A stretch of 25,727 bases of DNA from Saccoglossus kowalevskii (taxonomy: Eukaryota; Hemichordata; Enteropneusta; Harrimaniidae). Each line of letters starts with the position of its first letter. Positions within the stretch are counted from its first letter, which is position 1. This document shows positions 10,450 to 20,467 of this stretch, piece by piece. Below the pieces are notes generated by a model, which worked only from the letters and a program-made list of their open reading frames with translations, was not told where the DNA came from and did not search any database. Location: contig NW_003148287.1 in assembly GCF_000003605.2 (NCBI RefSeq), forward strand, positions 20,903-46,629. The letters are read 5' to 3'. Both the position numbers and the translations under genes were made by a program.

Positions 10450-10700
10450 AGCATATGTGGCGACACGGTGATACCCGTGACAATACGCCGTTGTATGTGG
10501 CGATACATCGTACATATGGAAATATGGCGGTGTATGTGGTGATGTGATGATATAGCGGTGTATGTGGTGATGTGAAGATATAGCGGTGTATGTGGTGATG
10601 TGACGATATAGCGGTGTATGTGGTGATGTGACGATATAGCGGTGTATGTGGTGATGTGACGATATAGCGGTGCAAGTAACGATGTGATAATACATGTGGT
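10450..10700. repeat. 28-bp minisatellite, 5 clean copies with decayed flanks
   Basis: The unit GCGGTGTATGTGGTGATGTG plus ACGATATA starts at 10527, 10555, 10583, 10611 and 10639. A degraded copy follows at 10667, and partial ones precede it (GTATGTGGCGATACATCG near 10494). The fourth base of the ATGTGACGAT part varies (TGATG, TGAAG, TGACG). Minus-strand frames of 94-148 codons over this block, rich in HHHIHRYI, are by-products of the repeat having no stop codons. Confidence 0.9.
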
Positions 10701-13700
10701 CACATGGTAATATGATGATATGGTGAAGAACATGACAATATATGATCTTAGTTTTCACATGAAACCGTGGTGTGTCTGAACTGTATAATAATGCAAACAC
10801 AAAGTTGGGAATCCTGGCTGGCCGAACGCTTCAATACACTTTCAGCTGACACTGTTTATTGATTCTACGCTAAAGTATCAATTGTTAAAAGTAAACTGTT
10901 TTTAATCACGTATATAAAACCTTATATATTGCTATGTCAATATTGCCTTTGACCATTTTACATTATGTTTCCGTTTTTCAAAAAAAATATACTTGTAAAC
11001 TTTAAAATAAACAGACAATGATCGAAGAAAAAAATCATTATACGAAATGTGTGCGGCTTTGTGAGAATTTTCGACCAGAGTGTTTGCAGAGTATACGCGT
11101 AGCACCTGTAAATAAACGTTGGTAAATTCTCATACGTTTTATTGTAATTATTTGTAAAGTATTTTAAATAATCGATAGTCTGTTTATCGGCTGTTGTAAG
11201 AAATTCCAACTATCTATGTAATCGTTAACCATTGTTTTGCCTTCCTGGAAGTCTGATTGATTTTCGTGTATTTTCAGTGGATCGCATAACACAAAAGTAG
11301 AAGCAAAGCCATTTCAGCGTCTGCCCACATTTATCTATTTTTGTGCAATACTATTATTTGAAAAATATGTTGCAATTTTGGGTGTGCGCTAACACTGCTG
11401 GTGAGAATAAAGAAAGAACGTTGGTCTTCAGAAGATTTCGCGCGTGCGCATATGTTTCCGATTATTCATAAAGTTACTATCAGAAGATACAATGACAGCA
11501 ACAACATTTGTTCGCATGCGTTTTTATCTCTCGAAAGTATAGTGGTTCTTGCATTCTGTAATGTTTGGCATGTTACTACAAACAAACCTCTAGGAATATA
11601 TTCCATTATATATGTTTTAACTACAATTTCTGAAACTTTCGTTGAGATCACTTGGCGTGCTGTGAACTCCATTGAGTGGGGGAATAGTCGATTACATAAA
11701 TACATTAATTAAATTTACAAGTAAACCTCGACATATTCTGCATTTCATAGGTGAAAAAACTCTTTGAGATTAAACAAAAACACACAAGTTCATCATCCTA
11801 ATCTTTATTTTAAATACGGCCCACGCATTTTTCGATTTTTGTACCATTTATTTGATTTCAAAATTCACTAGAGAAAATAGTGGAGTACACGTGCCAGCCT
11901 TCACTTGATCAGATATATCCACATTGTGGAGTGTATAACTGAACTTCGTTTAAATTCGACCAAACAATTACGCCTCTACCTCTTCCAGAAAATCGATTTA
12001 TTATATCTTTTATGCTCCAAAACGTCGACAAACAAGCGTATTAGGAAACGTACTCAAGTAGCCCCGATGTGAAATGGACATGGGTGTAAGCTGTTGTTCT
12101 TTATTCACAATAGTTCGATGTTCGTTTCTTTTTTAACACACGCAGTGCAGACTTGTTCTCGGTGAACAAGACACGTGACAATACCTGCTTTAGCAAATAA
12201 ATTTAATGAATACTTGCGGGTTTATTTTAATGTATCGACTTATAAGAAATCTGTGCCAGTTGATAGTGGATGTATAGGTAACGGTTTCACTTATCACGAT
12301 TCGATGTAAGTATATCTGTCAATATAGTTCATTCGTTTAATTTACTAATTGAAAGATCCATTAAGTGCATGTTATCATAGAATTAGAAGATATCAGAACC
12401 TAATAACACAAAAACAAAAACAAAAAAACGCTGGATTTACATTGAGGAACATATTTATAACAAAATCAAGAATAATTTTTTGAAAGTGAGAATAGTGTCG
12501 TTTGGAACTCCAAACGATTACTAAACGTTTATTTCTAATACTACTTGGTTTTAGTTAAATTATAGATCTCTATGTACGCGACGATGAACATATTGTATAT
12601 TCTTGACAAAATCTATGCAGTTCTACAGTTTAAGAAGACTACAGTTTCCCATCGATTTTCTACATACCTATATAGTGTACTATATGTAACTAAGTGATGT
12701 TCAATGTCAAACAAATTGCGCAGACCCACCCTTCAATTTCGTCGTTAAGTATCTCTGCACAATGACAACAGGGCCTAGTCACACGCCATTTACTGGCTTT
12801 TTAGACCACGTAAAGTAAACTTAGCAACCGTCTTTTACGCGTTTAAGATACCCATCATCGCATATTTACGCCCCTGTCTACGTCGTGACGTTGTGGTCTT
12901 GTTATTCTATGAATGTTAACCATTTTATGCTGCTAAACTTCAGAACAAACTTTTCTTGAACAGGAAATTTGCCCTGCCAGAATCAGTTACCTGGTATTTG
13001 CCTCAAAAGCAACTTGTGCATACTTTCCACTAGTTTTGTTTACTACTCGAATATTTGTCATGTACAGTTTTAAAAAAACACACCTGTTAAGACCTTTTTT
13101 TACCCTATCATGCACAGTTCTGTGCAAACATGTGCTTGAAAATGAGTGTTTCTTCGGATGATTGGACTGGGCCTAGCGTGGGTAAAATGTGGGATGTTTG
13201 AATAGAGGAATTTTATTCTATTGTTGTCGCTACTTGGGCAGAAAAAGGAAAAGTATCTCAACTATCCCAAATTGATACATTGTACATTGAAAATGACAAG
13301 AGGGGTATTACATGCAATGATGGCGTTTTAGGTACAATTGGTAGCTGTCATTGGGACGTTGTTTGTCAGTAATTGCCGACTAGAATACCATTCATTGTTT
13401 GGTAAAAGACGATTTTATTGAAGAAAAGGAAAAGACAACAGTTTAAGTCACCCCAAATGTCCGTGTATATTTACTGACAGGGCAATTCCCAGCACTTATA
13501 ACAATACGAATATTCAAACATTACCCCCGTTCATACTGCGTGCCATCCGTCTTCACAGCCCTACGCTCTCACTAAATATCGCGTTTGACTGGACGCCGAC
13601 AATAATCGGTGGGAACATTTTATGAAATACTGTCAATATAGAATGACTGACATTCTTTGTAAAGAAGACCCGATGCCGTCTCTATTCACCCTCAAATTAC

Positions 13701-14892
13701 CAATATGGTGAAGCTGGGCTTTGCACACGCTTCGCAGAAGAGTGGGAAAATTTAAGATAGAACAAAGCGAGAACGATTTCACGGGGTGTCTCACCAACCC
13801 TCATAAAATAAACATTTCCCACACCATATCTCAGTTGACTTGACGAAAGGTTTGTGGGAGGAAGGTGGCATTCAGTTGGTTACGATAAGGGAGTTATCTG
13901 CTAGGTACCTTACATCTAGCAAACAGGTGATTTACTTAAGCTTTCTGGTGTACTTATTCTCATTTTTTTTATTTTTTTAACTTTGATACTTAGTTTGTAG
14001 TAGCAAGCTTTGACAACGTGTCTGCTACCTGTCAATCTACGCAACGTAACTAACCTTGCAATTAACAAATTAACTTGGATGTTCTGTGGTTTGACAACAG
14101 CATGGTCATCATTTCAAGAGACACTCCAGTACACGATAAAGATTAATCGCATTGACAGGTGTCTAAGCTGTTTAAATTTCCACTAATCTTTAATTAAGAA
14201 ACTCATTAGAGTGGCTTTGTTTTTATTACATGAAGAGGGGTCGAATTCGAAAAGCCAATTACCTCTAGTAACACTCGTCTAATGCATTGTGTGACTTACA
14301 ATCTATTTACATAATTGGATTTAGTAGTATGCACTCAAAGACAAAGCTTTGTTTACTAAATAACTTTATAAAAGTCGTGATTAAATTTCAAATTTTGTTC
14401 ATACATTCATTCAAAGTGGGCATTTTTTTCGTTTCACAAATCGTCAAGAAATCGATATTTTGCGACTAAATAAACATGAATCAACTGAAATATTTTTTCG
14501 AACTAATAAAACATTAACATACTTTGCTTAGTTACGTATTTTTAACGTAGAGGCATTTTGGTATAGTGATACAACCTAACCATCTAAGCGTTCGTTACTT
14601 TGCACTTTGCCCCGATTTCTCCAAGCAATAGGTTAATATGAATAATGTGTTCCGTGCACACAGTGTGGATATACACAGACCATGTACATAGATGGTGTAA
14701 TGAAAACCAGTCAAAGATCGTTATCATTCTCATGCGACATTATAATCCCCCAATCCATTATACGCCATGTGCTATTATTAATCTTTTTTTATAAGTCTCG
14801 TTTCTGGCCATTCTTCTTCAAGGCTGCTTGTTTTCCGTATTCACTTCGAACACCATATCCACGTTATCGCTTTGCATTGTCAACGCACTCCA
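10701..14892. other. PRDM13: Intron sequence, no gene recognised
   Basis: About 4.2 kb of unique AT-rich DNA. An open frame at 11401-11712 (+, 103 codons) is opposed by a similar minus-strand frame and contains no motif I recognise. AAGGGAGTTATCT near 13889 resembles a short palindromic string common in dispersed repeats of molluscs, but I cannot confirm an element. Nothing else is supported. Confidence 0.55.
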
Positions 14893-15102
14893 GAGACATG
14901 TTAAATATTTCAACAATATTATTCGTCTCGTGCCTCGGGCGTTATTGCCATGCACCCATCGTGAACAGCCCCTAAATTCACAGTCACGTAAAATCATATG
15001 TCGAAGGCAAATTTGCGTCGATTCCAGAAACCTGTTAAATATTTAAATAATATCATTCTTTAGTGTATCTCGGGCGTTAGATAACGTTAAATCATATGTC
15101 GA
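14893..15102. repeat. Diverged direct duplication of about 110-135 bp
   Basis: Three anchors occur in the same order twice: GTTAAATATTT (14900, 15034), CTCGGGCGTTA (14934, 15069) and AAATCATATGTCGA (14991, 15089). The first two are 134-135 bp apart and the third 98 bp apart. The right copy therefore lost about 36 bp between the second and third anchors. Confidence 0.75.
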
Positions 15103-15599
15103 CTACAGATTTTGGAACAGAATTCTACAAAACTGTATTTAAGAAACAACTGTAACAACCTTTCACAGTAAATAAACTACCACTTTAAAAGCTTATATTA
15201 AATTGTCCTTTATGTTGCAATAATAGAGTAGAATACATACAACGACCTGATGTCATCACAAGTACACATGCTTATTTGGATTTCAGTTAATCGTGTTAAG
15301 ATAATCTACTTTCCATAGAAACGTCAGTGGAAGATCATGAAATGATACATTTTAACGAAATTAAGTTAGACTAATCCCAGATGATTACCGTTAATTGTTT
15401 ATTGACTGATCTAGCGTCCAAGGTCATTGTCGCCAAATACTTGGAATTGTTGCAGGTGGTCTCATTTTATAGCTGGCTGATTTTCAGTCCAAATGACGAA
15501 TCTAAAATTTTAGGACAAAGTTCTGACTGAGAAGGCCCATTGCTAGTTAGTTTAGAACTGCCATGTCACCTTTTACAACTGTGTGTCTGACTTGATTTG

Positions 15600-15830
15600 G
15601 CAATCCCGCGCCGTTTTTCCCGACATGCGTTATTTCCACCTCTTCGCTTCAATCACGGTTACCGTTAACCTAGATACGTTCACACGGGACTCCCCGCCAG
15701 CGTACTTTATGCAAATTATAATTAGGCGCGTTCTTCGTTAATCACTCCACTCTCAGTTTGATTTAATTATGAATGCACGCGAACGGAGAGCGTGTGATGC
15801 ACGCGATAAGGACACCGATATCCCTACAAC
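15600..15830. promoter_or_regulatory. Candidate intronic enhancer: POU octamer plus homeodomain sites in a locally GC-richer block
   Basis: An exact octamer ATGCAAAT (15709-15716) is followed within 3 bp by TAATTA (15719-15724). Next come GTTAATCAC (15737-15745) and a second TAATTA (15764-15769). The stretch also has a local rise in CpG (CCCGCGCCG, GCACGCGAACGGAGAGCG) within an AT-rich intron, unlike its surroundings. Dense POU and homeodomain sites are usual in neural enhancers. Conservation cannot be judged from one genome. Confidence 0.35.
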
Positions 15831-16811
15831 CTCGTCACGATAAACCTGTCAATTTTATTTCTGTTTACCCTCTCAACGTACTAAATACAACACTCATTTA
15901 ATTTTGTGGTCCTGACGTTATGAATGAAAATTTATTATTCTAGCCTAAATTTAAAAAAAAAATCGAAGCATATGCATGTACTTGATTTAGTTACAACTAT
16001 TAAACGTCTTGCGATTTACAACATAAATTACTGAATATTGGCTGACTAGTGAGCAAGTTCAACTTCGTTCTCTCCTTGTTAAACAGTTATTCGTCGACGA
16101 TTGCATTGAATATGAACACTGTCGTTAACACCAAGTGATACATGGACAGAATCATTCTGTAGCGAGAGCAGACAGGAGGTGGTCGAACACGTTGATATCT
16201 TGTTTGTGTCATTCGTTCTCTGTAATGCTTGTTCAATGCGAACTATAGCGACAGGCACGGAGACCACGCAGTAAAACTGAAACGGGGAGGGGAAACGACG
16301 CCAACGTATGTTCGTTTTCTATTATCCCACAAGGAGAGTTGTCTCTAATCTTTTGTTCACAGACTCACACGGATGAACGCGTCAAACGGAAGGGAAGGTA
16401 CATGGTGTATTGTGAGATCCGTCGGTCAGAGATGACATTGGTTTAACTTTACGATAATAACGTGGATATCACTATTGTGTTTGACTGTCGCACTGACTTG
16501 ATGACTTTCTGACACCAAGGACGTGTTTCGTCCCATAAACGAACCCTGTTTTGAACTGCTTGTTGTGTGAACGCTATGTATGCTGCCACCATTTGTGACA
16601 AATCCGTGAAGCAAATACGTAACTCGTGTCTTGTTGGGACTTAACATGGACATGTCCGTAACACGTCTTTTTAGAAAAGAAACCAGCGGTTCTCCTTATG
16701 TTGGCTCCACCCTAAATACACCGTTTCCACATTAAATGTTTAGCCCTATGATGTTGTTGATACTCAATGAACGCTTGCAACTTTTGACCACTGGACATCA
16801 AGGGTGGTCTT

Positions 16812-16939
16812 GGGGTCCGGGACCCCATTGAAAAAAATATTCAATTTGCTTTTGTATAATATAACAAAATCATTAACTTAGTCTGGCGATTTTAAAGTTT
16901 GGACCCCCCCCCCATAAACAAATCCTGTATCCGCCCCTG
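16812..16939 (-). mobile_element. Possible hAT-type DNA transposon terminal remnant
   Basis: Read on the minus strand from 16939, the sequence starts CAGGGGCGGATACAGGATTT, then a run of Gs and GTCCAAACTTT. A terminus beginning CAGGGGCGGATCCAG is, from memory, seen on hAT-superfamily elements and their non-autonomous relatives in many animals. At the left end is the perfect inverted repeat GGGGTCC-G-GGACCCC (16812-16826). No transposase reading frame is present, and I could not define target-site duplications. Confidence 0.35.
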
Positions 16940-18160
16940 CACCCAAAGTACCTCCTCCTCAAGCGCCGTATTTTAGTGGGTCACGATTTGTATTTTTGAA
17001 TAAAGAGTTCATTCAGAGCTATGAAGAAAGCTAATCAAATTAACAAACATTCAACATTATTAGGCTAAAGTCCGTCCGCCAATACTTTCCCATGATTCGT
17101 ATATCTTTCTGCTTAGTCTTTACAAATATTCACCTAATTGGTTAATATTTAATCGAATATATTGAATATTGACCATTAAATACAAAGTTCAGACATACGC
17201 TGATTTTGAATTAATAAATGAAATTACAACTAATGTTGTTAACCTCAATGTCCACAAGCTCATTCGATTCAACAGTGTATTTATAGACAGTCATCTTTAC
17301 CCTTTAAGCTGGTGGAGTTGAGTCGTAAAAACAAAATAAATCCAAAGAGTGTAAACTACACCAATTGTAACGTATAACGTCATAAAAGTGTTCATTTGTT
17401 TTACTCTGGTAGTAAATTACTCGTGATGTATTCAACATATTCAGAAGTCAGAAATGAACAAATGTAACAAATTAACATATCCAGTATAATCTTTCCGCGT
17501 AACCCTATACAAGTTAATTAAAAAGAAAACACGTGGACGTCACCGAAAAGTGATTGCACAAAATTGATACCAGTTTTATTTTAATACGATAGAAAATTTG
17601 GTCGATAATTTGCCGCGTTGGATACAAAACAAGCAGGCGAATCAATTGTACGTTACACGGCTTACAAATAGAAACTTAATTAGTGTCGAATTGTCTATAG
17701 AGCGCCAGGGCAGCAACTATCAATGCTGCACCAAGTAATTTTATTTTGACACCTGTGTAGTTCACACGTCCATTATACCATATTTTAGCTCCTTTTTCCG
17801 TTTTACGAATTATTTTCAAGTATCTTTTGAAATTGAAGACAAATGAGAAAAAATATTCTCGAGTGCACCTTCATTCGAACGTATTTTTGTCCAGGAATTG
17901 ATGGATCGTTACGTTATCAAATTAAACAATATTTTGTCAAGACTTTGAAGAATGCAAATTTACAGCTCTGTGTATTGAACGAACCATAATAGCACAGGTT
18001 TATTTCCAACTCCACGCAACTAATTTATTAACAAGGAAACTGAAGTAAAAGATTTTGTTTACAGTCTGGTATAGGGCAGTGAATATCGATATTTTGTATG
18101 AGAACTTAATTTTCAAAACAGGCTGCACTTTTATATATGAATGCGTTCAATTCAAATCGA
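16940..18160. other. PRDM13: Intron sequence before the finger exon, no gene recognised
   Basis: AT-rich unique sequence without convincing open frames. It contains a combined CACGTGGACGTCA string at about 17531-17543 (E-box plus CRE-like). I see nothing else to annotate. Confidence 0.5.
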
Positions 18161-18216
18161 CCGCTGGTTGTCATTTAACTCTCGACGACCAGTTATCACC
18201 GGCCCATAACCAGCGG
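18161..18216. promoter_or_regulatory. Inverted repeat enclosing a CP2/Grainyhead-type CNRG-N6-CNRG site
   Basis: CCGCTGGTT (18161-18169) and its exact reverse complement AACCAGCGG (18208-18216) flank a 38-bp spacer. Within the spacer, CCAG-TTATCA-CCGG (18189-18202) fits the CNRG-N6-CNRG pattern of CP2-family factors. The block lies about 200 bp upstream of the finger exon, close to TATATA at 18132. It could be an intronic regulatory site, or part of an internal promoter; the evidence is motif-only. Confidence 0.3.
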
Positions 18217-18420
18217 ATCCGATAAACCGGTGTGAACAATTATGAATTTTACTGCTAAATTTTATAGTTTCTTTATTAATCACCGTGTTTGTTGATGTAC
18301 TCGGTTCACGACGTAGTTCGTTCGTTATTCTGGTGAAAACAAACCACGGTATACTAGTATTATTTTATGTAATTCGTACGTAACTTCCACAGCTAAAGCT
18401 TTGTGTTTTTCTCTCCCCAG

Positions 18421-19808
18421 GTGATCAGCGATACGTGTGTAATCATTGTTGGAAAGTGTTTCGCCATCCCAACACATTAAAGTCGCATCTGCATTTCAAG
18501 TGTTCCAAACGAGAAACGAGAACTAATCAGAGGTCACCAAGAGCAAGCGAAAGTTCGCCCTTCGTATCCACCGCAGCACAGAGTCGACTGAACAGCATGG
18601 GTACAGCCAGTGAAAACCATGGAAGCAAGAAAGAAGATACTTTGATTACCCGTCGCCATGGTAGTCCCCAGATTACACCTCATTTTAATACTTTGTTTAG
18701 CTCGAACGTGGCATCGGCGTTCAAGCCGCACACCTCGTCATCCACGCCTAAAGATAACAACCGGACGGACAGTGACAGGGCAATTATCAGGAAAATCGAC
18801 CATCATCCTGTTACAATAACAACACCGATCGTCACGAGTTGTGCCAGTCTTCCCGGGCATCCTCATCTCAGTAATGGTCTCCATGGCACCGGGGAAATGA
18901 GGAAATTGTTTTCCACAACTCCAGCGTTCCCGCTTGAAAAATCCCTATCCTACCCGGGCATGGGAACTCTTATCCCATACCATCACATGCAATCCCAGCA
19001 TAAACCATTCGAGAAAAGTTGTTGTCCAATCTACAGTCAGACGCCACATTTGCACACAAACCTGTCCCTGGCCGCCGCCGGAGGATTGGATCGCAGCGTC
19101 GAGCATGCACATTATTCGGATTATCACCATGCCTACCACCTGTACCCACAGACGTACGAGATGCATACCCAATCCCTGCGGACTTATAACTCTATGTTAC
19201 CCGGCATGCATCACGGGGGTAACGACTATATCAGCAACAGTTCGCACTTCCTTCCTTATAAGCTACCGTATCCTAATGTCATGAAATATCCAGAACCATT
19301 CTCTTTCACAGCACCAACGGAAGAATTTTCCCCATTCAAACTCCCGAACATCGACCGCGAAATTGCCATGCACACCCAACCTATACATTTAAACGAACCA
19401 CCGACCCTCCAACAATCCCTCGGCGGGAAGAAAAAGGGCCACCTATGTATCTACTGTGGTAAACTGTATTCACGTAAATACGGACTGAAAATTCATCTTC
19501 GCACGCACACTGGTTACAAACCTCTGAAATGCAAAGTATGTCTGCGACCGTTCGGCGACCCGAGTAACCTCAACAAGCATATCCGTTTGCACGCAGAAGG
19601 CGATACGCCATATAGATGTGAATACTGCGGTAAGGTCCTTGTTCGCAGGAGAGATTTAGACAGACATGTTAAATCAAGACATCCAAACGAAGCAAGTAAA
19701 AGAACAGAAAATGATTCGATGAACAAGAACGACATTGAAGTAGTTGATGATCCAAGTCATGAAAGTGTCATAAGCAATGATTCTAGCAGCGGTTCGGAAG
19801 ATCAGTAG
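18421..19808 (+). CDS. PRDM13: PRDM13 terminal coding exon: four zinc fingers and acidic C-terminus
   Basis: This exon encodes the DNA-binding part of PRDM13, a nuclear regulator of neuron subtype specification downstream of bHLH factors in vertebrates. After the shared Gly codon the protein reads DQRYVCNHCWKVFRHPNTLK. Finger 1 (18438-18503) is C2HC: C-x2-C-x12-H-x4-C. A 314-residue linker rich in Ser, His, Pro, Thr and Tyr follows. Then come finger 2 (19446-19508), finger 3 (19530-19592, CKVCLRPFGDPSNLNKH) and finger 4 (19617-19682, CEYCGKVLVRRRDLDRH), with a TGYKPLK linker between 2 and 3. Fingers 2-4 match vertebrate PRDM13 almost residue for residue as I remember it. The tail is acidic (DDPSHESVISNDSSSGSEDQ), ending at TAG 19806-19808. 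With the previous exon 545 residues are visible, against about 700 in human PRDM13. GTG 18435 is not a start; the first in-frame ATG in the exon is 18597, after finger 1. Confidence 0.95.
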
Positions 19809-20093
19809 AACTGTTTCTAAAAAGAATGCGCCCTCTGTGCCTGGTTGAACATTAAATCCGATAATGAAACATTAATCACTCCAACCATAAATTATTTTTT
19901 TAAATTATGCAATTTATTATAACTAATTATGTCAACTTGCTCTAAACTTAATTGAACACAATCGTAGTTTTTATAAAATGTAAATAATGTATTATATGTT
20001 AGATCATAATCGTTGTTTTTTGAACGCTGTTTATATTGAAACTCGTAAAGAGTGTAGCAACGCCTTAAGTTTGTATGCACGTTGAGTGAATTG
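19809..20093 (+). other. PRDM13: Proximal PRDM13 3' UTR (inferred)
   Basis: AT-rich sequence between the stop codon and the 34-bp array. It contains ATTAAA at 19851, only 42 bases after the stop, but no canonical AATAAA. A CTCF-like GCGCCCTCTG lies at 19828-19837. The extent of the UTR is inferred; no transcript evidence is available here. Confidence 0.5.
19828..19837 (-). promoter_or_regulatory. CTCF-like core motif just past the stop codon
   Basis: On the minus strand it reads CAGAGGGCGC, fitting YAGRKGGCRS. It lies 20 bases downstream of the TAG. The motif is short and the call is weak. Confidence 0.2.
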
Positions 20094-20467
20094 AAATCTA
20101 CAGTACCAACACTTATTATGACGTAATAAATCTACAGTACCAACACTTATTATGACGTAATAAATCTACATCACCAACACTTATTATGACGTAATAAATC
20201 TACAGTACCAACATTTATCATGACGTAATAAATCTACAGTACCAACACTTATTATGACGTAATAAATCTACAGTACAACACTTATTATGACGTAATAAAT
20301 CTACAGTACCAACACTTATTATGACGTAATAAATCTACAGTACCAACACTTATTATGACGTAACAAATCTACAGTACCAACACTTATCATGACGTAATAA
20401 ATCTACAGTACCAACACTTATCATGACGTAATAAATCCACAGCTTCAACACTTGTTATGACGTAATA
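20094..20467 (+). repeat. 34-bp tandem array, 11 copies, each with TGACGTAA and mostly AATAAA
   Basis: The unit begins AAATCTACAGTACCAACACT and ends TATTATGACGTAAT. Eleven copies are seen; the sixth is 33 bp (one C lost), giving 373-374 bp in total. Every copy has TGACGTAA. The junction of consecutive copies makes AATAAA; nine of the junctions are intact, and after copy 8 it reads AACAAA. Within most units TTATTA-TGACG-TAATAA is an inverted repeat with 6-bp arms and a 5-base loop. The array lies 285 bp after the PRDM13 stop and so probably in, or at the end of, its 3' UTR. Confidence 0.96.
20125..20130 (+). terminator. PRDM13: First canonical poly(A) signal after PRDM13 (AATAAA)
   Basis: This is the first AATAAA downstream of the stop codon, at the junction of copies 1 and 2 of the 34-bp array. 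Eight more follow inside the array. Which hexamer is used cannot be told from sequence; others occur later, near 20644 and 20708. Confidence 0.4.

Larger units (their letters stand above)
5889..18420 (+). other. PRDM13: PRDM13 intron between PR-domain exon and zinc-finger exon (12.5 kb, phase 1)
   Basis: The donor is GTAAGA at 5889 and the acceptor is a pyrimidine tract TTTTTCTCTCCCCAG ending at 18420. The two flanking exons are in matching phase, and the joined protein reads IQ-G-DQRYVCNHCW, so no intermediate exon is needed. The intron contains three minisatellites, at 7360-7972, 9072-10327 and 10450-10700. In between is AT-rich unique sequence with no credible gene. Small open frames such as 8497-8724 and 11401-11712 on the + strand have no recognisable domain. 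Confidence 0.88.

Noticed and set aside
9101-10471. Ten-residue repeat protein from the 30-bp array
   Set aside because: Although 30 is a multiple of three, indels break the frame repeatedly and the array lies in an intron.
10354-10800. Minus-strand frames of 94-148 codons rich in HHHIHRYI
   Set aside because: They are translations of the 28-bp array and its flanks, open in three registers.
11401-11712. 103-codon + strand frame
   Set aside because: It has an opposing 79-codon frame, no recognisable motif and no transcription signals; length is within chance for this amount of sequence.
14236-14260. tRNA T-arm-like GGGTCGAATTCGAA
   Set aside because: No matching acceptor, D or anticodon arms around it.
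18435-18437. GTG as a translation start of the finger exon
   Set aside because: The exon is entered by splicing at 18421 and the reading is continuous with the PR exon; GTG here is an internal Val.
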